Origin: Candidatus Woesearchaeota archaeon
Lineage (GTDB): Archaea; Nanobdellota; Nanobdellia; Woesearchaeales; SM23-78
DNA length: 20,398 nt
NCBI GenBank assembly: GCA_016933095.1
Contig: JAFGBP010000049.1
Location: 1 to 20,398, forward strand
Direction of reading: 5' to 3'
The number at the start of each line of letters is the position of its first letter. Position 1 is the stretch's first letter. The notes beneath the pieces were generated by a model. That model was not told the origin of the DNA, made no database searches, and saw only the letters and a list, made by a program, of their open reading frames with translations. A program made the position numbers and the translations under genes. Of this stretch, positions 6,103-14,328 are shown piece by piece.

Positions 6103-6259
6103 GGCGCTAATAGCTTTAATGGCTGCGTTGAGAAGGGCCGCCTTGCGCAGTCTTCCTGTTCTGCACGCGAATTCTCTCGACTCGGCTAAACAGGGATTTC
6201 TGCATCCGTACTGGGTGCAGCTGGGATATTCTGAACGCACCCCCAGTTCTGCCAAAAGA
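6103..6259 (+). other. GC-rich intergenic stretch with competing hairpins
   Basis: No convincing gene. The stem CTGCATCC/GGGTGCAG (6200-6220) and a second stem, GCAGCTGGG with CCCAG-TT-CTGC (6217-6252), share bases 6217-6220, so they cannot both form fully. The region is much more GC-rich than the other spacers and sits just before a TATA box. It could be a structured RNA, a switch-like leader or terminator, or a decayed gene. An ORF runs through it in frame with the next gene, but promoter spacing argues that it is not translated from here. Confidence 0.3.
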
Positions 6260-6266
6260 TTTATAA
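6260..6266 (+). promoter_or_regulatory. TATA box, leaderless start at 6290
   Basis: TTTATAA preceded by AAAAGA. Its centre lies about 26 nt before the ATG at 6290, so the mRNA should be leaderless. This selects the start over the upstream in-frame codons from 6092. Confidence 0.6.
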
Positions 6267-6289
6267 GTAACATCTTGTTCCTGTTTTCC

Positions 6290-6739
6290 ATGGTTGAAGA
6301 TGATAATCACTCAAGTCAGACCGAATCTGATTCTTCGGATTCTTCGATGAATAATGAAGAGCCTGAAGAACGCAGGGATCTTGATGTAGACTATAAACAA
6401 GGAGTCACAGCGACTATGCCTTGTTTTATTACAACTGCGTGCGTCGGGGCTATGGGCCTTTCGGATGATTGCCTCGAGCTTCGGACATTGCGTGGCTTGC
6501 GCTCGAATTATGTCGTGACGTCACGTAGAGGAAGTCGCCTTCTCGAGCAATATGCTGAGACTTCCCATAAAATATTAAGAATAATTGGGCGGCAGCCTAA
6601 TCCAACTGAGATTTTGAAACGCATCTACAAGATGGACATAAGAAGAGCTGTTGACTTGACCCTAGCTGGCGCTTACGAGAAGGCGATGGACCATTATGTT
6701 GGTATGGTTAGAAGATTAGAAAATGGAGTTTTTGAATAA
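6290..6739 (+). CDS. CFI-motif (CFIxTA-type) domain protein
   Basis: 149 aa. An acidic, Ser-rich, probably disordered head (MVEDDNHSSQTESDSSDSS..., about residues 1-38) precedes a compact domain. That domain starts CFITTACVGAMGLSDDC, continues LELRTLRGLRSNYV, and ends with helices containing LLEQYAETSHKILRII. The pattern CFITTA...GLxDDCxEL..LR.xR matches a small domain found at the ends of many bacterial and some archaeal proteins of unknown function. The later helical part (EILKRIYKMDIRRAVDLTLAG) is not recognised. There is no signal peptide, so it is predicted cytoplasmic. The start rests on the leaderless TATA spacing; a longer 215-aa reading would add an unlikely basic stretch. Family assignment is moderate and function unknown. 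Confidence 0.7.
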   Translation: MVEDDNHSSQTESDSSDSSMNNEEPEERRDLDVDYKQGVTATMPCFITTACVGAMGLSDDCLELRTLRGLRSNYVVTSRRGSRLLEQYAETSHKILRIIGRQPNPTEILKRIYKMDIRRAVDLTLAGAYEKAMDHYVGMVRRLENGVFE

Positions 6740-6771
6740 TTAATTCTATTTGTGGTGTTCTTTCTCAAAAC

Positions 6772-6781
6772 TTTTTTAAAG
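6772..6781 (+). promoter_or_regulatory. TATA-like box, leaderless start at 6803
   Basis: TTTTTTAAAG, centre about 26 nt before the ATG at 6803. It decides between that ATG and the in-frame ATG at 6752, which lies upstream of the box. Confidence 0.5.
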
Positions 6782-6802
6782 GGCTTCTCGTTTGCCTTTT
6801 CT

Positions 6803-7378
6803 ATGGTGAGGATCATTACGAAGGAAGAGATAAGCCTGGACCCCAGGCTTGTCGAGCAGCTCAAGAACAGCGTGTTCATCTATCCTACTGATACTATCTA
6901 CGGCATCGGCTGCGACGCTACGAGGGAGGACTTGGTCCAGAGAGTCAGGGATATCAAGGAGCGCCAGGAGCAGCCTTTCTCCATCATCATCCCTAACAAG
7001 GCGCTGGTCTACCAGCACTGCGAGGTTGACAAGATGACTGACAAGGTCAAGCCTTGGATGGATAAGATGCCTGGGCCTTTCACTTTCATCTTCAGGGTGA
7101 AGTCGAGGTTCTTTGCCGACAACGTGATCCCTGGGATCGATTCGATCGGCATCAGGATCCCTAACCATTGGTTCTTTGACGTAGTCAAGAGGATGAAGGT
7201 CCCGATAGTGACGACCAGCGTTAACAAGTCAGGCGAGGATTTCATGACGAGCCTTGAAGACCTGAACCCTGACATCAGGCGCCAGGTAGATTTCATAGTG
7301 GAGGACGGGACTTTGAAGGGCAAGCCCTCGACGCTTGTCCACTTCGAGAAGGACGGTGTCGAGACTCAGGAGCGCTGA
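6803..7378 (+). CDS. L-threonylcarbamoyladenylate synthase (YrdC/TsaC/Sua5 family)
   Basis: 191 aa. Makes threonylcarbamoyl-AMP from threonine, bicarbonate and ATP, the first step of the universal t6A37 tRNA modification; the KEOPS complex normally transfers the group in archaea. Family motifs are clear: YPTDTIYGIGCDA near residue 27, KERQEQPFSIIIPN, PGPFTFIF, SIGIRIPNH and the late TTSVNKSGE (the family's SxNxSG). The length fits a YrdC-only protein without the Sua5 C-terminal domain, and the C-terminus (KGKPSTLVHFEKDG) is complete. It converges with the giant - strand gene, leaving only 29 bp between stops. It has its own promoter and is unlinked in function to its neighbours. Confidence 0.93.
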   Translation: MVRIITKEEISLDPRLVEQLKNSVFIYPTDTIYGIGCDATREDLVQRVRDIKERQEQPFSIIIPNKALVYQHCEVDKMTDKVKPWMDKMPGPFTFIFRVKSRFFADNVIPGIDSIGIRIPNHWFFDVVKRMKVPIVTTSVNKSGEDFMTSLEDLNPDIRRQVDFIVEDGTLKGKPSTLVHFEKDGVETQER

Positions 7379-7407
7379 GCTTCCAGATGCTGTACAATGA
7401 CTTGTCT

Positions 7408-10400
7408 CTAACTTATCGCTTCTGCTGAGAATATCACTGTTCCGTTGCACTGTCCGAACGGGTTGTCAGATGGGTCTACGAACAGGCTCCAGTAAGTCGC
7501 GTTCATCACATAGCTGAAGTCGTCTGTCTGCTGCGGCATGGTGAGCCATGGCAGCTGCGTCGACACTCCTGAGATCGGCGTCATTGTTCCCCAAGAATCC
7601 AGCGAGTCGAGAGAGTACCTCTCGTTGGCTATCGATATGTTCCTCTGCTCGCATACGAGCGACGTGCCGGCCCCGCCAGATTCGTCTTCTCCTCCGAAGC
7701 CATATACGCTCACGTTTATGTCCATGTTTCCGAAGTTGGTCACGTTTGCCTGGACGAGCGATGAAGATATCTCCCCGACGTACATGTCTCCGAAGTCAAT
7801 CACGTCCGTGACGTTCAGTGCGTACATCGGGAGTATCGAGGCATACGCGGTCGAGCTCACGTTGTATGGGAAGTCATCCTGGGCTGTCGCGTTTATTATC
7901 CACGTCCCGTTGTTGGCGTAGTACCACACGTCGAATGCGCAGTCCCAAGTGGCATTATACCCGTCTGTATTATTCCACGTGCAGGTGTCATTCGTGTAGT
8001 GCACGTTGTTATCGTCTGGATCCCACGAGGCATTCAGGGCGTAGTAGAGCGTTGCGTTGACTGCCTGGATCGTGTTGCCGCCGCCCCAGTCCCTGACGAG
8101 TACGCTGCACCACACTTTCTGGGAGGATCCTGGATTGAGCGTGATGTCATCGTTGTCGTTGCAGCTGATGTTGAGTATCTCGGGGATCGCCTGGGTGATG
8201 TTCACAGTGACCCTGACGTAATACTGGTTGCTGTTGTTCCTGGGGCCGTAGAAGTCAGGGGCTATTATGGCGCTGTCATAGAGCGTCAGCACCTCGTATC
8301 TTTGCGCAGAGGCGTCGCACGTCACATTGTACTGCTTGAACCCATCGCTCGAGAAGACTCTCGGGTACTCGTAGAGGCCGGTGCCTGCGTTGTAGGTCAT
8401 CCCCAGGCTTCCTGTGTCCTCGAACGTGATGTTGCACCAGGCGCTTCCTGTTATCGGATTTCCGGTCGTCGTGTTGCTGTAGTTGGCGTAGAACACCACG
8501 TTGTCGTTCACCTCTTCTCTCTCAAGGTCAGAGCCGTCCCAAATGAGGAGCTGGGCGTTGGCGGCCGCCGTGTAGTTGCTGAAGTGCGTCACGTTAAATG
8601 ACAGGTTGCCTGAATCGTAATAGTTGATGTCGCAGTCCGGACATATTCCTCCGTCCACTAGCACGACTGGAGTCTCGACGTATGTCAGGCCGCTCAGCTC
8701 TATCGTCGCCGAGAGGTTGAGCCTTGGCTCAGATGCCGAGTCCACGCTAGTCCAGTTCCCTCCCATCTGCACGATAGATGCGAGGTCTGATCCGCCTGTA
8801 AGGTTGACTGGGTCTTTGAACACGATCTTCCCAAGACCTGGCTTTTGGAGAGTGAAGTTAGTCATGCTAGAGAGGTCGCTCTCTTCTGAGACGTTGGTGG
8901 TGTCTCCTCCGAATCCGGTCAGGAGGATGACGTCGATGCTTCTTGTAGAAGAGACTTCCTCCAGCCCGAAGGTATCTGAGCAGTTGACCATCCAATCGTA
9001 GCTTCCGGATGTCAGTCCTGTCTTAGTGAAGTTGAGAGTGACGCCCTTGGCGGGCGCGTTGTCTGTCTGGTCTACTGCTCCGTCAAGCACGAGGCTGCAG
9101 TTTGCGAGCACTCCTGTGCCTGTCACGTTGTAGAGGAACGTCACCGCTCCGTCTCCGTCTCCTGCATTGTCTCCTGGAGACTCTAGCTGCACGCTCATGA
9201 AGCCTCCGAGGCTGATCACTCTGGTCTCTGTTGCGTTGTCTATCCCTCTGCTGTCGTTGGCGCTCGCGTTCAAGAAATAAGTCCCTACTTCAAGGCTTGT
9301 GTAGTTGGCATACAGAGGAGATGATGATCCTTGCGTAGAGTCGACGAGCGAACCTGTCGAGTTGTACAGGTAGATCATTATGGTGTCAAGGCCGCTCGAG
9401 CTTGCAGTCACGTTGGCGGATATCCAGTCCTGCGACTTTGATCCTGAAGCAGTGGTCTCGGACTCGAACGATATTACCACGGGGGTCGTATCAAGAGTTA
9501 TCTTCCTTGTCTCTGTAGTGTTCTGGTTGCCTGCCTTGTCAGTTACTGTTGCGTTGTACCAGTACTCCATGTCTCCGTTGAGCCCTGTCCAGTTGATGCT
9601 CCTGTTGCCTGCTCCTGTCACGTTGGTCATGACCGGCCCTGAGCTGTTGAAGAGGCTGAAAGTCACGTTCTCCTCATTGGAGTCACTCGCGGTTATGTCT
9701 AAGTATATCCAATCCTTGAAGGCCAGCGCGTTGTTGTCTTCTGTCGTGGATCCTATGCTGACTGCCGGCAGGACCGTATCGAGGATGATGGTCCTGGTCT
9801 CTGTCTTGTTGCTGTTGGACGCGGTGTCATACGCAGAGGCGTTCAGGTAGTAGAGCCCGTCAGCAAGCCCTGTGATGTTGACGAAGTAAGGCGACGTCGA
9901 GCTGTTGGTGCTGTTCACTAGCCCTGCGCTGGAGTTGTAGAGAGTGACGCTGATCCTGCCTAGTTCGAGGTTGTCTTCTGCGCTCACATTTGCCGAGATC
10001 CAGTCCTGGGACCAGTATCCGCTCGCAGTCGTCTCCGGCTTAAAGCTTATGTTAGGCGCCGTGCTGTCGATCACGATAGTGATGTTTCTCGTGGCGGTGT
10101 AGTTCTCAAGGCCTGCTTTGTCCCTTATCGTGACGTTGTAATAGTGCAGTCCTCCAATCAAGCCTGAGAAGTTGAGGCTCCTAGTCCCTGATGGGAGAGT
10201 CGTCGCGTTGAGCTGGCTTCCGGATCCGTTGTAGAGGTAGAAAGTCACGTTCTCCTCGTTCAGGTCATAAGCAGTCACGTTCACGTATAGCCAGGTGGAG
10301 TTGGTGACGTTCCCGTCAGGAGGGGTGCCTTCGCCATAGTCAATGGATGGATAAGTCAGGTCTACTGTCACGTTCAATAATCCTATGGTTCCGATGTTTC

Positions 10401-13400
10401 CGACAGAATCATTGGCTGTCGCGTTGATGTAATAAGTCCCTTCGCCCAGATCGGAGAAGTTGGTCAGATGAGGAGAGCTTGTGCTCGTGTTGCTGTCAAC
10501 AAGGCTTCCTGCTGATTCGAAGAGCGAGGCGTTGATCACGTTCAGGTGCGCGTCGCTTGCGCTCACGTTAACGGCGAGCCAGTCCCTGCTGACGAACGTG
10601 TTGTTGCTTTCCGTCCCGCTCTCGTAGATCAAGACGGGCGCTTGGCTGTCTAGCGTTATGCTCTGAGTCGTGGTGTTGGCAAAGTGGCCCGCCCTGTCCC
10701 TGATGGTGACGTTATAGTAGTAGGTGCCCTCCGCCAGGCTTGTGAAGTTGATGTTCCTGTTTCCTGCGCTCAGGTTTGTGGCGTTGAGGCCGGACCCTGA
10801 AGAGTTGTAGAGGTAGAACGTCAAGTTAGCTTCATTGGTGTCGTACGCGCTCACGTTCACGTATATCCAGTCCCTTGCCCTGAAGACGCCGTCTTCTTCT
10901 GTCCCGCCTGAGAATGCTATGGTCGGGTCAAGGCTGTCCAGGGTTATCTTCCTGGTCTGGCTGGTGTTCTGGTTGTCCACTGCGTCGACAATGGTGACGT
11001 TGTACCAGTACGCCATGTTGCTATTAAGGCTTGTCCAGTTTATGCTCCTGTTGCCTGCACCTGTCGCGTTGGCCATGACCGGACCTGAGCTGTTGAACAG
11101 GCTGAAGGTCACATTGGCCTCGTTAAGGTCATATGCGCTCACGTTCACGTATATCCAGTCCTTGTCGAGATAAACGTCGTCTTCCTCAGTGCCGCCTGAA
11201 TATTCGATGCTTGGGTTGTTGCCGTCGAGCGTGATCGTCAGGGTTCCTGTGCTGTTCTCAAGCCCTGCCTTGTCATCAATGGTCGCGTTGTAATGGTATG
11301 TTCCTTCCTGCAGGCTTGTCCAGTTGATGCTCCTGTTTCCGGCTCCAAGAGTCGTCACATCCACTGCAGAGCCGCTCGCGTTGTACAGCGAGAACGTCAC
11401 GTTCTCCTCGTTCTCGTCGTATGCGCTTAAGTTCAGGTATATCCAGTTCCTGTTCCAGAACGTCTCGTTGCCAGAAGTCCCTCCTGAGAAGTCAACTGCC
11501 GGATAAGTCGTGTCAAGTATGACAGTCCTTGTCTCGGTGATGTTCTCGTTCCTGGCGCTGTCGTTAGCAGTAGCGTTTATGTAGTACACTCCATCAGGCA
11601 AGGATGTGAAATTCACTGCCAGCGGTGAGGACGTGCTGTTGCTGCTGTTCACGAGGCCTGACCCGTTGTACAGGAAAGCCTGCATCAGGTTCAGGTAAAG
11701 GTCTGTGGCCGTCATGTTGATGAATATCCAGTCCTGAACCTTGTAGCCAGAAGCTGTCGTCTGCAGTTCAAGACCTATCTCGGGCTTGAGCGTGTCGAGG
11801 GTTATGTTCCTTGTGCTCGTGGAGTTGCTCATGCCCGCAAGATCAAAGATGGTGGCGTTGTAGTAGTACGTGCCGTCTGTCAGGCTCGTCCAGTTGATGC
11901 TCCTGTTTGCTGCTCCTAGCGTCGTCATGTTCACTCCTGATCCTGTGGAGTTGTAGAGGCTGAATGTCACATTGGCCTCATTGGTGTCGTTCGCCGAGAT
12001 GTTTACGTAGATCCAGTCCCTGCTCCAGAAGGTCTGGATATCCTCTGTGCCTCCGCTGAAGTCCATCTCAGGCAGTGTGGTGTCGAGGGTGATCGTCCTT
12101 GTCGTAGTGCTGTTGAAGTTGCCAGCGCTGTCGTTTGCAGTGGCATTCAGGTAATACACTCCGTCAGCAAGGCCTGTCACGTTCATCGATGCCTGCGGCG
12201 TCGAGCTGTTCGTGGAGTTGATGAGCACGTTGTCTGAGTTGAAGAGGAATATCTGTATTGATTCGAGGAAGCTGTCAATCGCGTCTATCAACGCGTTTAT
12301 CCAGTCTTGGATGCTGAATCCTTCATTTGTCGTAGTGCTGTTCAACTCTATTCCTGGTTTTGTTGTATCAAGAGTGATGTTGAGGGTTGTGGTTTCGTTC
12401 CTGAGGCCTGCCTTGTCGAATATGGTTGCGTTGTAGTAGTATGTTCCTTCTTGGAGGCTTGTCCAGTTTATGCTTCTGTTGCCTGCTCCTAGTGTCGTCA
12501 CGTTCACTGGGGCGCCGCTTTCGTTGTACAATGCGAATGTCACGTTCTCTTCGTTCAGGTCGTAGGCCGTCACGTTAAAGTATATCCAACTCCTGCTGCG
12601 GAATGAGCCGCTTGACTCTGTCCCTCCTGAGACGCTCATGCTGGGAGTCATTGTGTCGAGCGTTATCTTTCTCGTCTCTGTCGTGTTCTGGTTACCTGCC
12701 TTGTCGGCCACAGTCACGTTGTACCAGTAAACCATGTTGCTGCTCAGGCTTGTCCAGTTGATGCTCCTGTTGCCTGCTCCTGTCACGTTGGTCATGACCG
12801 GACCTGAGGTGTTGAAGAGGCTGAAAGTCACGTTCTCCTCATTCAAGTCATACGCAGTCAAGTCAACATATATCCAGTCCCTGTTGAAGTAAGCATTGTC
12901 GTCTTCAGTTCCTGATTCAAAGTCATTTGTCGGCTTGGTCGTGTCAAGCACAATAGTTCTTGTCTCTGTGAAATTGCTGATGCCCCGAGTATCATTGGCA
13001 GTCGCGTTCAGGTAATAAATTCCTTCTGGGAGTCCTGTGAAGTTCGTGAGCGCTGGAGAGGTCGTGCTAGTGTTGCTGCTCACCAGGCTTCCCGACCCAT
13101 TATATAGCCTTGCGATTATGGAATCGAGATATATCGAGCTCACTGTGATGTTCGCATCGATCCAGGTCTGGTTGAAGTATCCTTCTGCTGTCGTGCCTGA
13201 GTCCAGCATGATGCTCGGAGCTGTGTTGTTCTCCTCGCTCTTGTTGCTTGTCGTAGGTTCTGTCGAGACAACGTACCTTATCTGGAAGTCATCAAAGTAT
13301 GTTACGTCTGCTCTTCGCGAGCCTGCTAGGCCGACATAGCCGTTGCCTCTAACATCTCCTGTGCCAAAGGTTCCTGCAGTCCATGATGATGGCTCTGTCC

Positions 13401-14328
13401 CGGTGGCGGCCCATACTTTATAGTTTCCGCTGTTGCCAGATGGATTTATGACCCTGAATTTCATGTAGTACCATGTATTCGTGTTCCAGTTGAACGTGCT
13501 CGAAAGCCCCCAGCTTCTCAGGTCATTTAGGAACTCGAGGCTCGTCTGGTTATTGTGGAAGAGGCTTGCGTATCCTCCTCCTGTGGCGTCCATGTCTTGG
13601 GATAATCCCATCCTGCCCTCATCTGCAGTGCCAAGCCATGTGGTCACGTTCATCTTGACCATCATCTCGACGTCTGAGACGTTTGAGCCAAGCGTTGCTA
13701 CGAGTAGTTTGTTGGGATCGCCTATTCCTCCTGTGTTCCTTAATTGGTTGTTTACAAGCGCCCAGACTCCTCCTCCAGTCTGGTCATATGCTGCCTCGTT
13801 AGAAATGTTGGTGTTGTTGGCCCTGTTGAAGTCGTCATACCAAAGGTAGACCTTGCTCTTGTTTGTCGGAGGATTCGAGGCTGACGCTGCGCCGTAGTAG
13901 ATGAAGTAGTTGGAGTCGCTGCCGCTGGCGCTGATGTTCTTCTGCACCTTGAACCGTATCGTCGTAGTTGCGCTGTTGAAGCTGCTTGTGTTGATCCTGT
14001 CCAGTTCTGTGTTCGAGGTTCCGTTCCAGTACACGATTCTTAAGTCATCGCCGCTTGCTAGGAAGTGGCTGCCTGTCGTATCAAGTGTCAGGTTTATAGT
14101 GTATCCTGTGGGGATGATGGATGCCATGTTGTTTGATACGTTGACTTGCTGCCTGTAGGTGTAAGTCGTGTTCCACCAGAGGGTTGCGCTGGCGGCCTGC
14201 GTAGACGCGACTAACATCATCACTAGCAGGATGATCGGCAGCATCAAGAGCTTTGAAGCTGGGTTGGAGGCCGAGTAGGTGTGGGTGTGATTATCTTCTC
14301 TGTCCTTGTTGTGGCCCTGCTTACTCAT
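7408..14328 (-). CDS. Giant secreted Ig-repeat surface glycoprotein
   Basis: 2306 aa. A basic/polar head with a hydrophobic core (LLMLPIILLVMMLVASTQA, about residues 27-45) is the signal peptide. Then come a DUF2341-like domain (about 49-160, WWNTTYTYRQQVNVS to YFIYYG), a jelly-roll/LamG-like domain (about 161-355, DDFNRANN to FDDFQIRYV), 14 Ig-like modules of about 96 aa (369-1710), a further Ig-like unit, and a long C-terminal region of about 500 aa with scattered Cys pairs. N-glycosylation sequons are extremely dense. No C-terminal membrane helix or sorting motif is seen, so attachment to the cell is unclear. The chosen ATG overlaps the upstream stop (ATGAGTAA). An in-frame ATG at 14442 would add 38 residues lying wholly inside the upstream gene and hide the signal peptide. 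Likely role: cell envelope, adhesion or contact (inference). Confidence 0.9.
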   Translation of the reverse strand: MSKQGHNKDREDNHTHTYSASNPASKLLMLPIILLVMMLVASTQAASATLWWNTTYTYRQQVNVSNNMASIIPTGYTINLTLDTTGSHFLASGDDLRIVYWNGTSNTELDRINTSSFNSATTTIRFKVQKNISASGSDSNYFIYYGAASASNPPTNKSKVYLWYDDFNRANNTNISNEAAYDQTGGGVWALVNNQLRNTGGIGDPNKLLVATLGSNVSDVEMMVKMNVTTWLGTADEGRMGLSQDMDATGGGYASLFHNNQTSLEFLNDLRSWGLSSTFNWNTNTWYYMKFRVINPSGNSGNYKVWAATGTEPSSWTAGTFGTGDVRGNGYVGLAGSRRADVTYFDDFQIRYVVSTEPTTSNKSEENNTAPSIMLDSGTTAEGYFNQTWIDANITVSSIYLDSIIARLYNGSGSLVSSNTSTTSPALTNFTGLPEGIYYLNATANDTRGISNFTETRTIVLDTTKPTNDFESGTEDDNAYFNRDWIYVDLTAYDLNEENVTFSLFNTSGPVMTNVTGAGNRSINWTSLSSNMVYWYNVTVADKAGNQNTTETRKITLDTMTPSMSVSGGTESSGSFRSRSWIYFNVTAYDLNEENVTFALYNESGAPVNVTTLGAGNRSINWTSLQEGTYYYNATIFDKAGLRNETTTLNITLDTTKPGIELNSTTTNEGFSIQDWINALIDAIDSFLESIQIFLFNSDNVLINSTNSSTPQASMNVTGLADGVYYLNATANDSAGNFNSTTTRTITLDTTLPEMDFSGGTEDIQTFWSRDWIYVNISANDTNEANVTFSLYNSTGSGVNMTTLGAANRSINWTSLTDGTYYYNATIFDLAGMSNSTSTRNITLDTLKPEIGLELQTTASGYKVQDWIFINMTATDLYLNLMQAFLYNGSGLVNSSNSTSSPLAVNFTSLPDGVYYINATANDSARNENITETRTVILDTTYPAVDFSGGTSGNETFWNRNWIYLNLSAYDENEENVTFSLYNASGSAVDVTTLGAGNRSINWTSLQEGTYHYNATIDDKAGLENSTGTLTITLDGNNPSIEYSGGTEEDDVYLDKDWIYVNVSAYDLNEANVTFSLFNSSGPVMANATGAGNRSINWTSLNSNMAYWYNVTIVDAVDNQNTSQTRKITLDSLDPTIAFSGGTEEDGVFRARDWIYVNVSAYDTNEANLTFYLYNSSGSGLNATNLSAGNRNINFTSLAEGTYYYNVTIRDRAGHFANTTTQSITLDSQAPVLIYESGTESNNTFVSRDWLAVNVSASDAHLNVINASLFESAGSLVDSNTSTSSPHLTNFSDLGEGTYYINATANDSVGNIGTIGLLNVTVDLTYPSIDYGEGTPPDGNVTNSTWLYVNVTAYDLNEENVTFYLYNGSGSQLNATTLPSGTRSLNFSGLIGGLHYYNVTIRDKAGLENYTATRNITIVIDSTAPNISFKPETTASGYWSQDWISANVSAEDNLELGRISVTLYNSSAGLVNSTNSSTSPYFVNITGLADGLYYLNASAYDTASNSNKTETRTIILDTVLPAVSIGSTTEDNNALAFKDWIYLDITASDSNEENVTFSLFNSSGPVMTNVTGAGNRSINWTGLNGDMEYWYNATVTDKAGNQNTTETRKITLDTTPVVISFESETTASGSKSQDWISANVTASSSGLDTIMIYLYNSTGSLVDSTQGSSSPLYANYTSLEVGTYFLNASANDSRGIDNATETRVISLGGFMSVQLESPGDNAGDGDGAVTFLYNVTGTGVLANCSLVLDGAVDQTDNAPAKGVTLNFTKTGLTSGSYDWMVNCSDTFGLEEVSSTRSIDVILLTGFGGDTTNVSEESDLSSMTNFTLQKPGLGKIVFKDPVNLTGGSDLASIVQMGGNWTSVDSASEPRLNLSATIELSGLTYVETPVVLVDGGICPDCDINYYDSGNLSFNVTHFSNYTAAANAQLLIWDGSDLEREEVNDNVVFYANYSNTTTGNPITGSAWCNITFEDTGSLGMTYNAGTGLYEYPRVFSSDGFKQYNVTCDASAQRYEVLTLYDSAIIAPDFYGPRNNSNQYYVRVTVNITQAIPEILNISCNDNDDITLNPGSSQKVWCSVLVRDWGGGNTIQAVNATLYYALNASWDPDDNNVHYTNDTCTWNNTDGYNATWDCAFDVWYYANNGTWIINATAQDDFPYNVSSTAYASILPMYALNVTDVIDFGDMYVGEISSSLVQANVTNFGNMDINVSVYGFGGEDESGGAGTSLVCEQRNISIANERYSLDSLDSWGTMTPISGVSTQLPWLTMPQQTDDFSYVMNATYWSLFVDPSDNPFGQCNGTVIFSAEAIS
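9197..13224 (-). repeat. Fourteen Ig-like modules of three subtypes
   Basis: Coding repeats of about 290 bp. Each begins with a hydrophobic strand and SGT, contains DWIxVNVSA, and ends with TxTRxITLDxxxP. I sort them into type A (SSSPxxxNFTGLxxGxYYLNATAND), type B (TTLGAGNRSINWTSL then EGTYYYNAT) and type C (GPVMTNVTGAGNRSINW then WYNVT). From the N-terminus the order is A C B A B A B C B A B A C A. Module 5 alone carries ten N-X-S/T sequons. Modules 2 and 13 remain nearly identical at DNA level (12751-12843 against 9586-9678, two mismatches in 93), so exchange between modules has been recent or is ongoing. Confidence 0.85.

Noticed and set aside
6092..6289. Upstream extension of the CFI-motif gene
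   Set aside because: It overlaps the end of the MCM-like gene and lies upstream of the TATA box whose spacing fits the ATG at 6290.
9197..13224. CRISPR or non-coding satellite explanation for the long repeats
   Set aside because: The period (about 290 bp) is far too long for CRISPR, and the repeats are in one open frame with protein-level conservation.
7538..14158. Many 60-200 codon open frames on the + strand opposite the giant gene
   Set aside because: They are antisense to a repetitive, compositionally biased gene, recur with its period, and have no promoters or recognisable domains.
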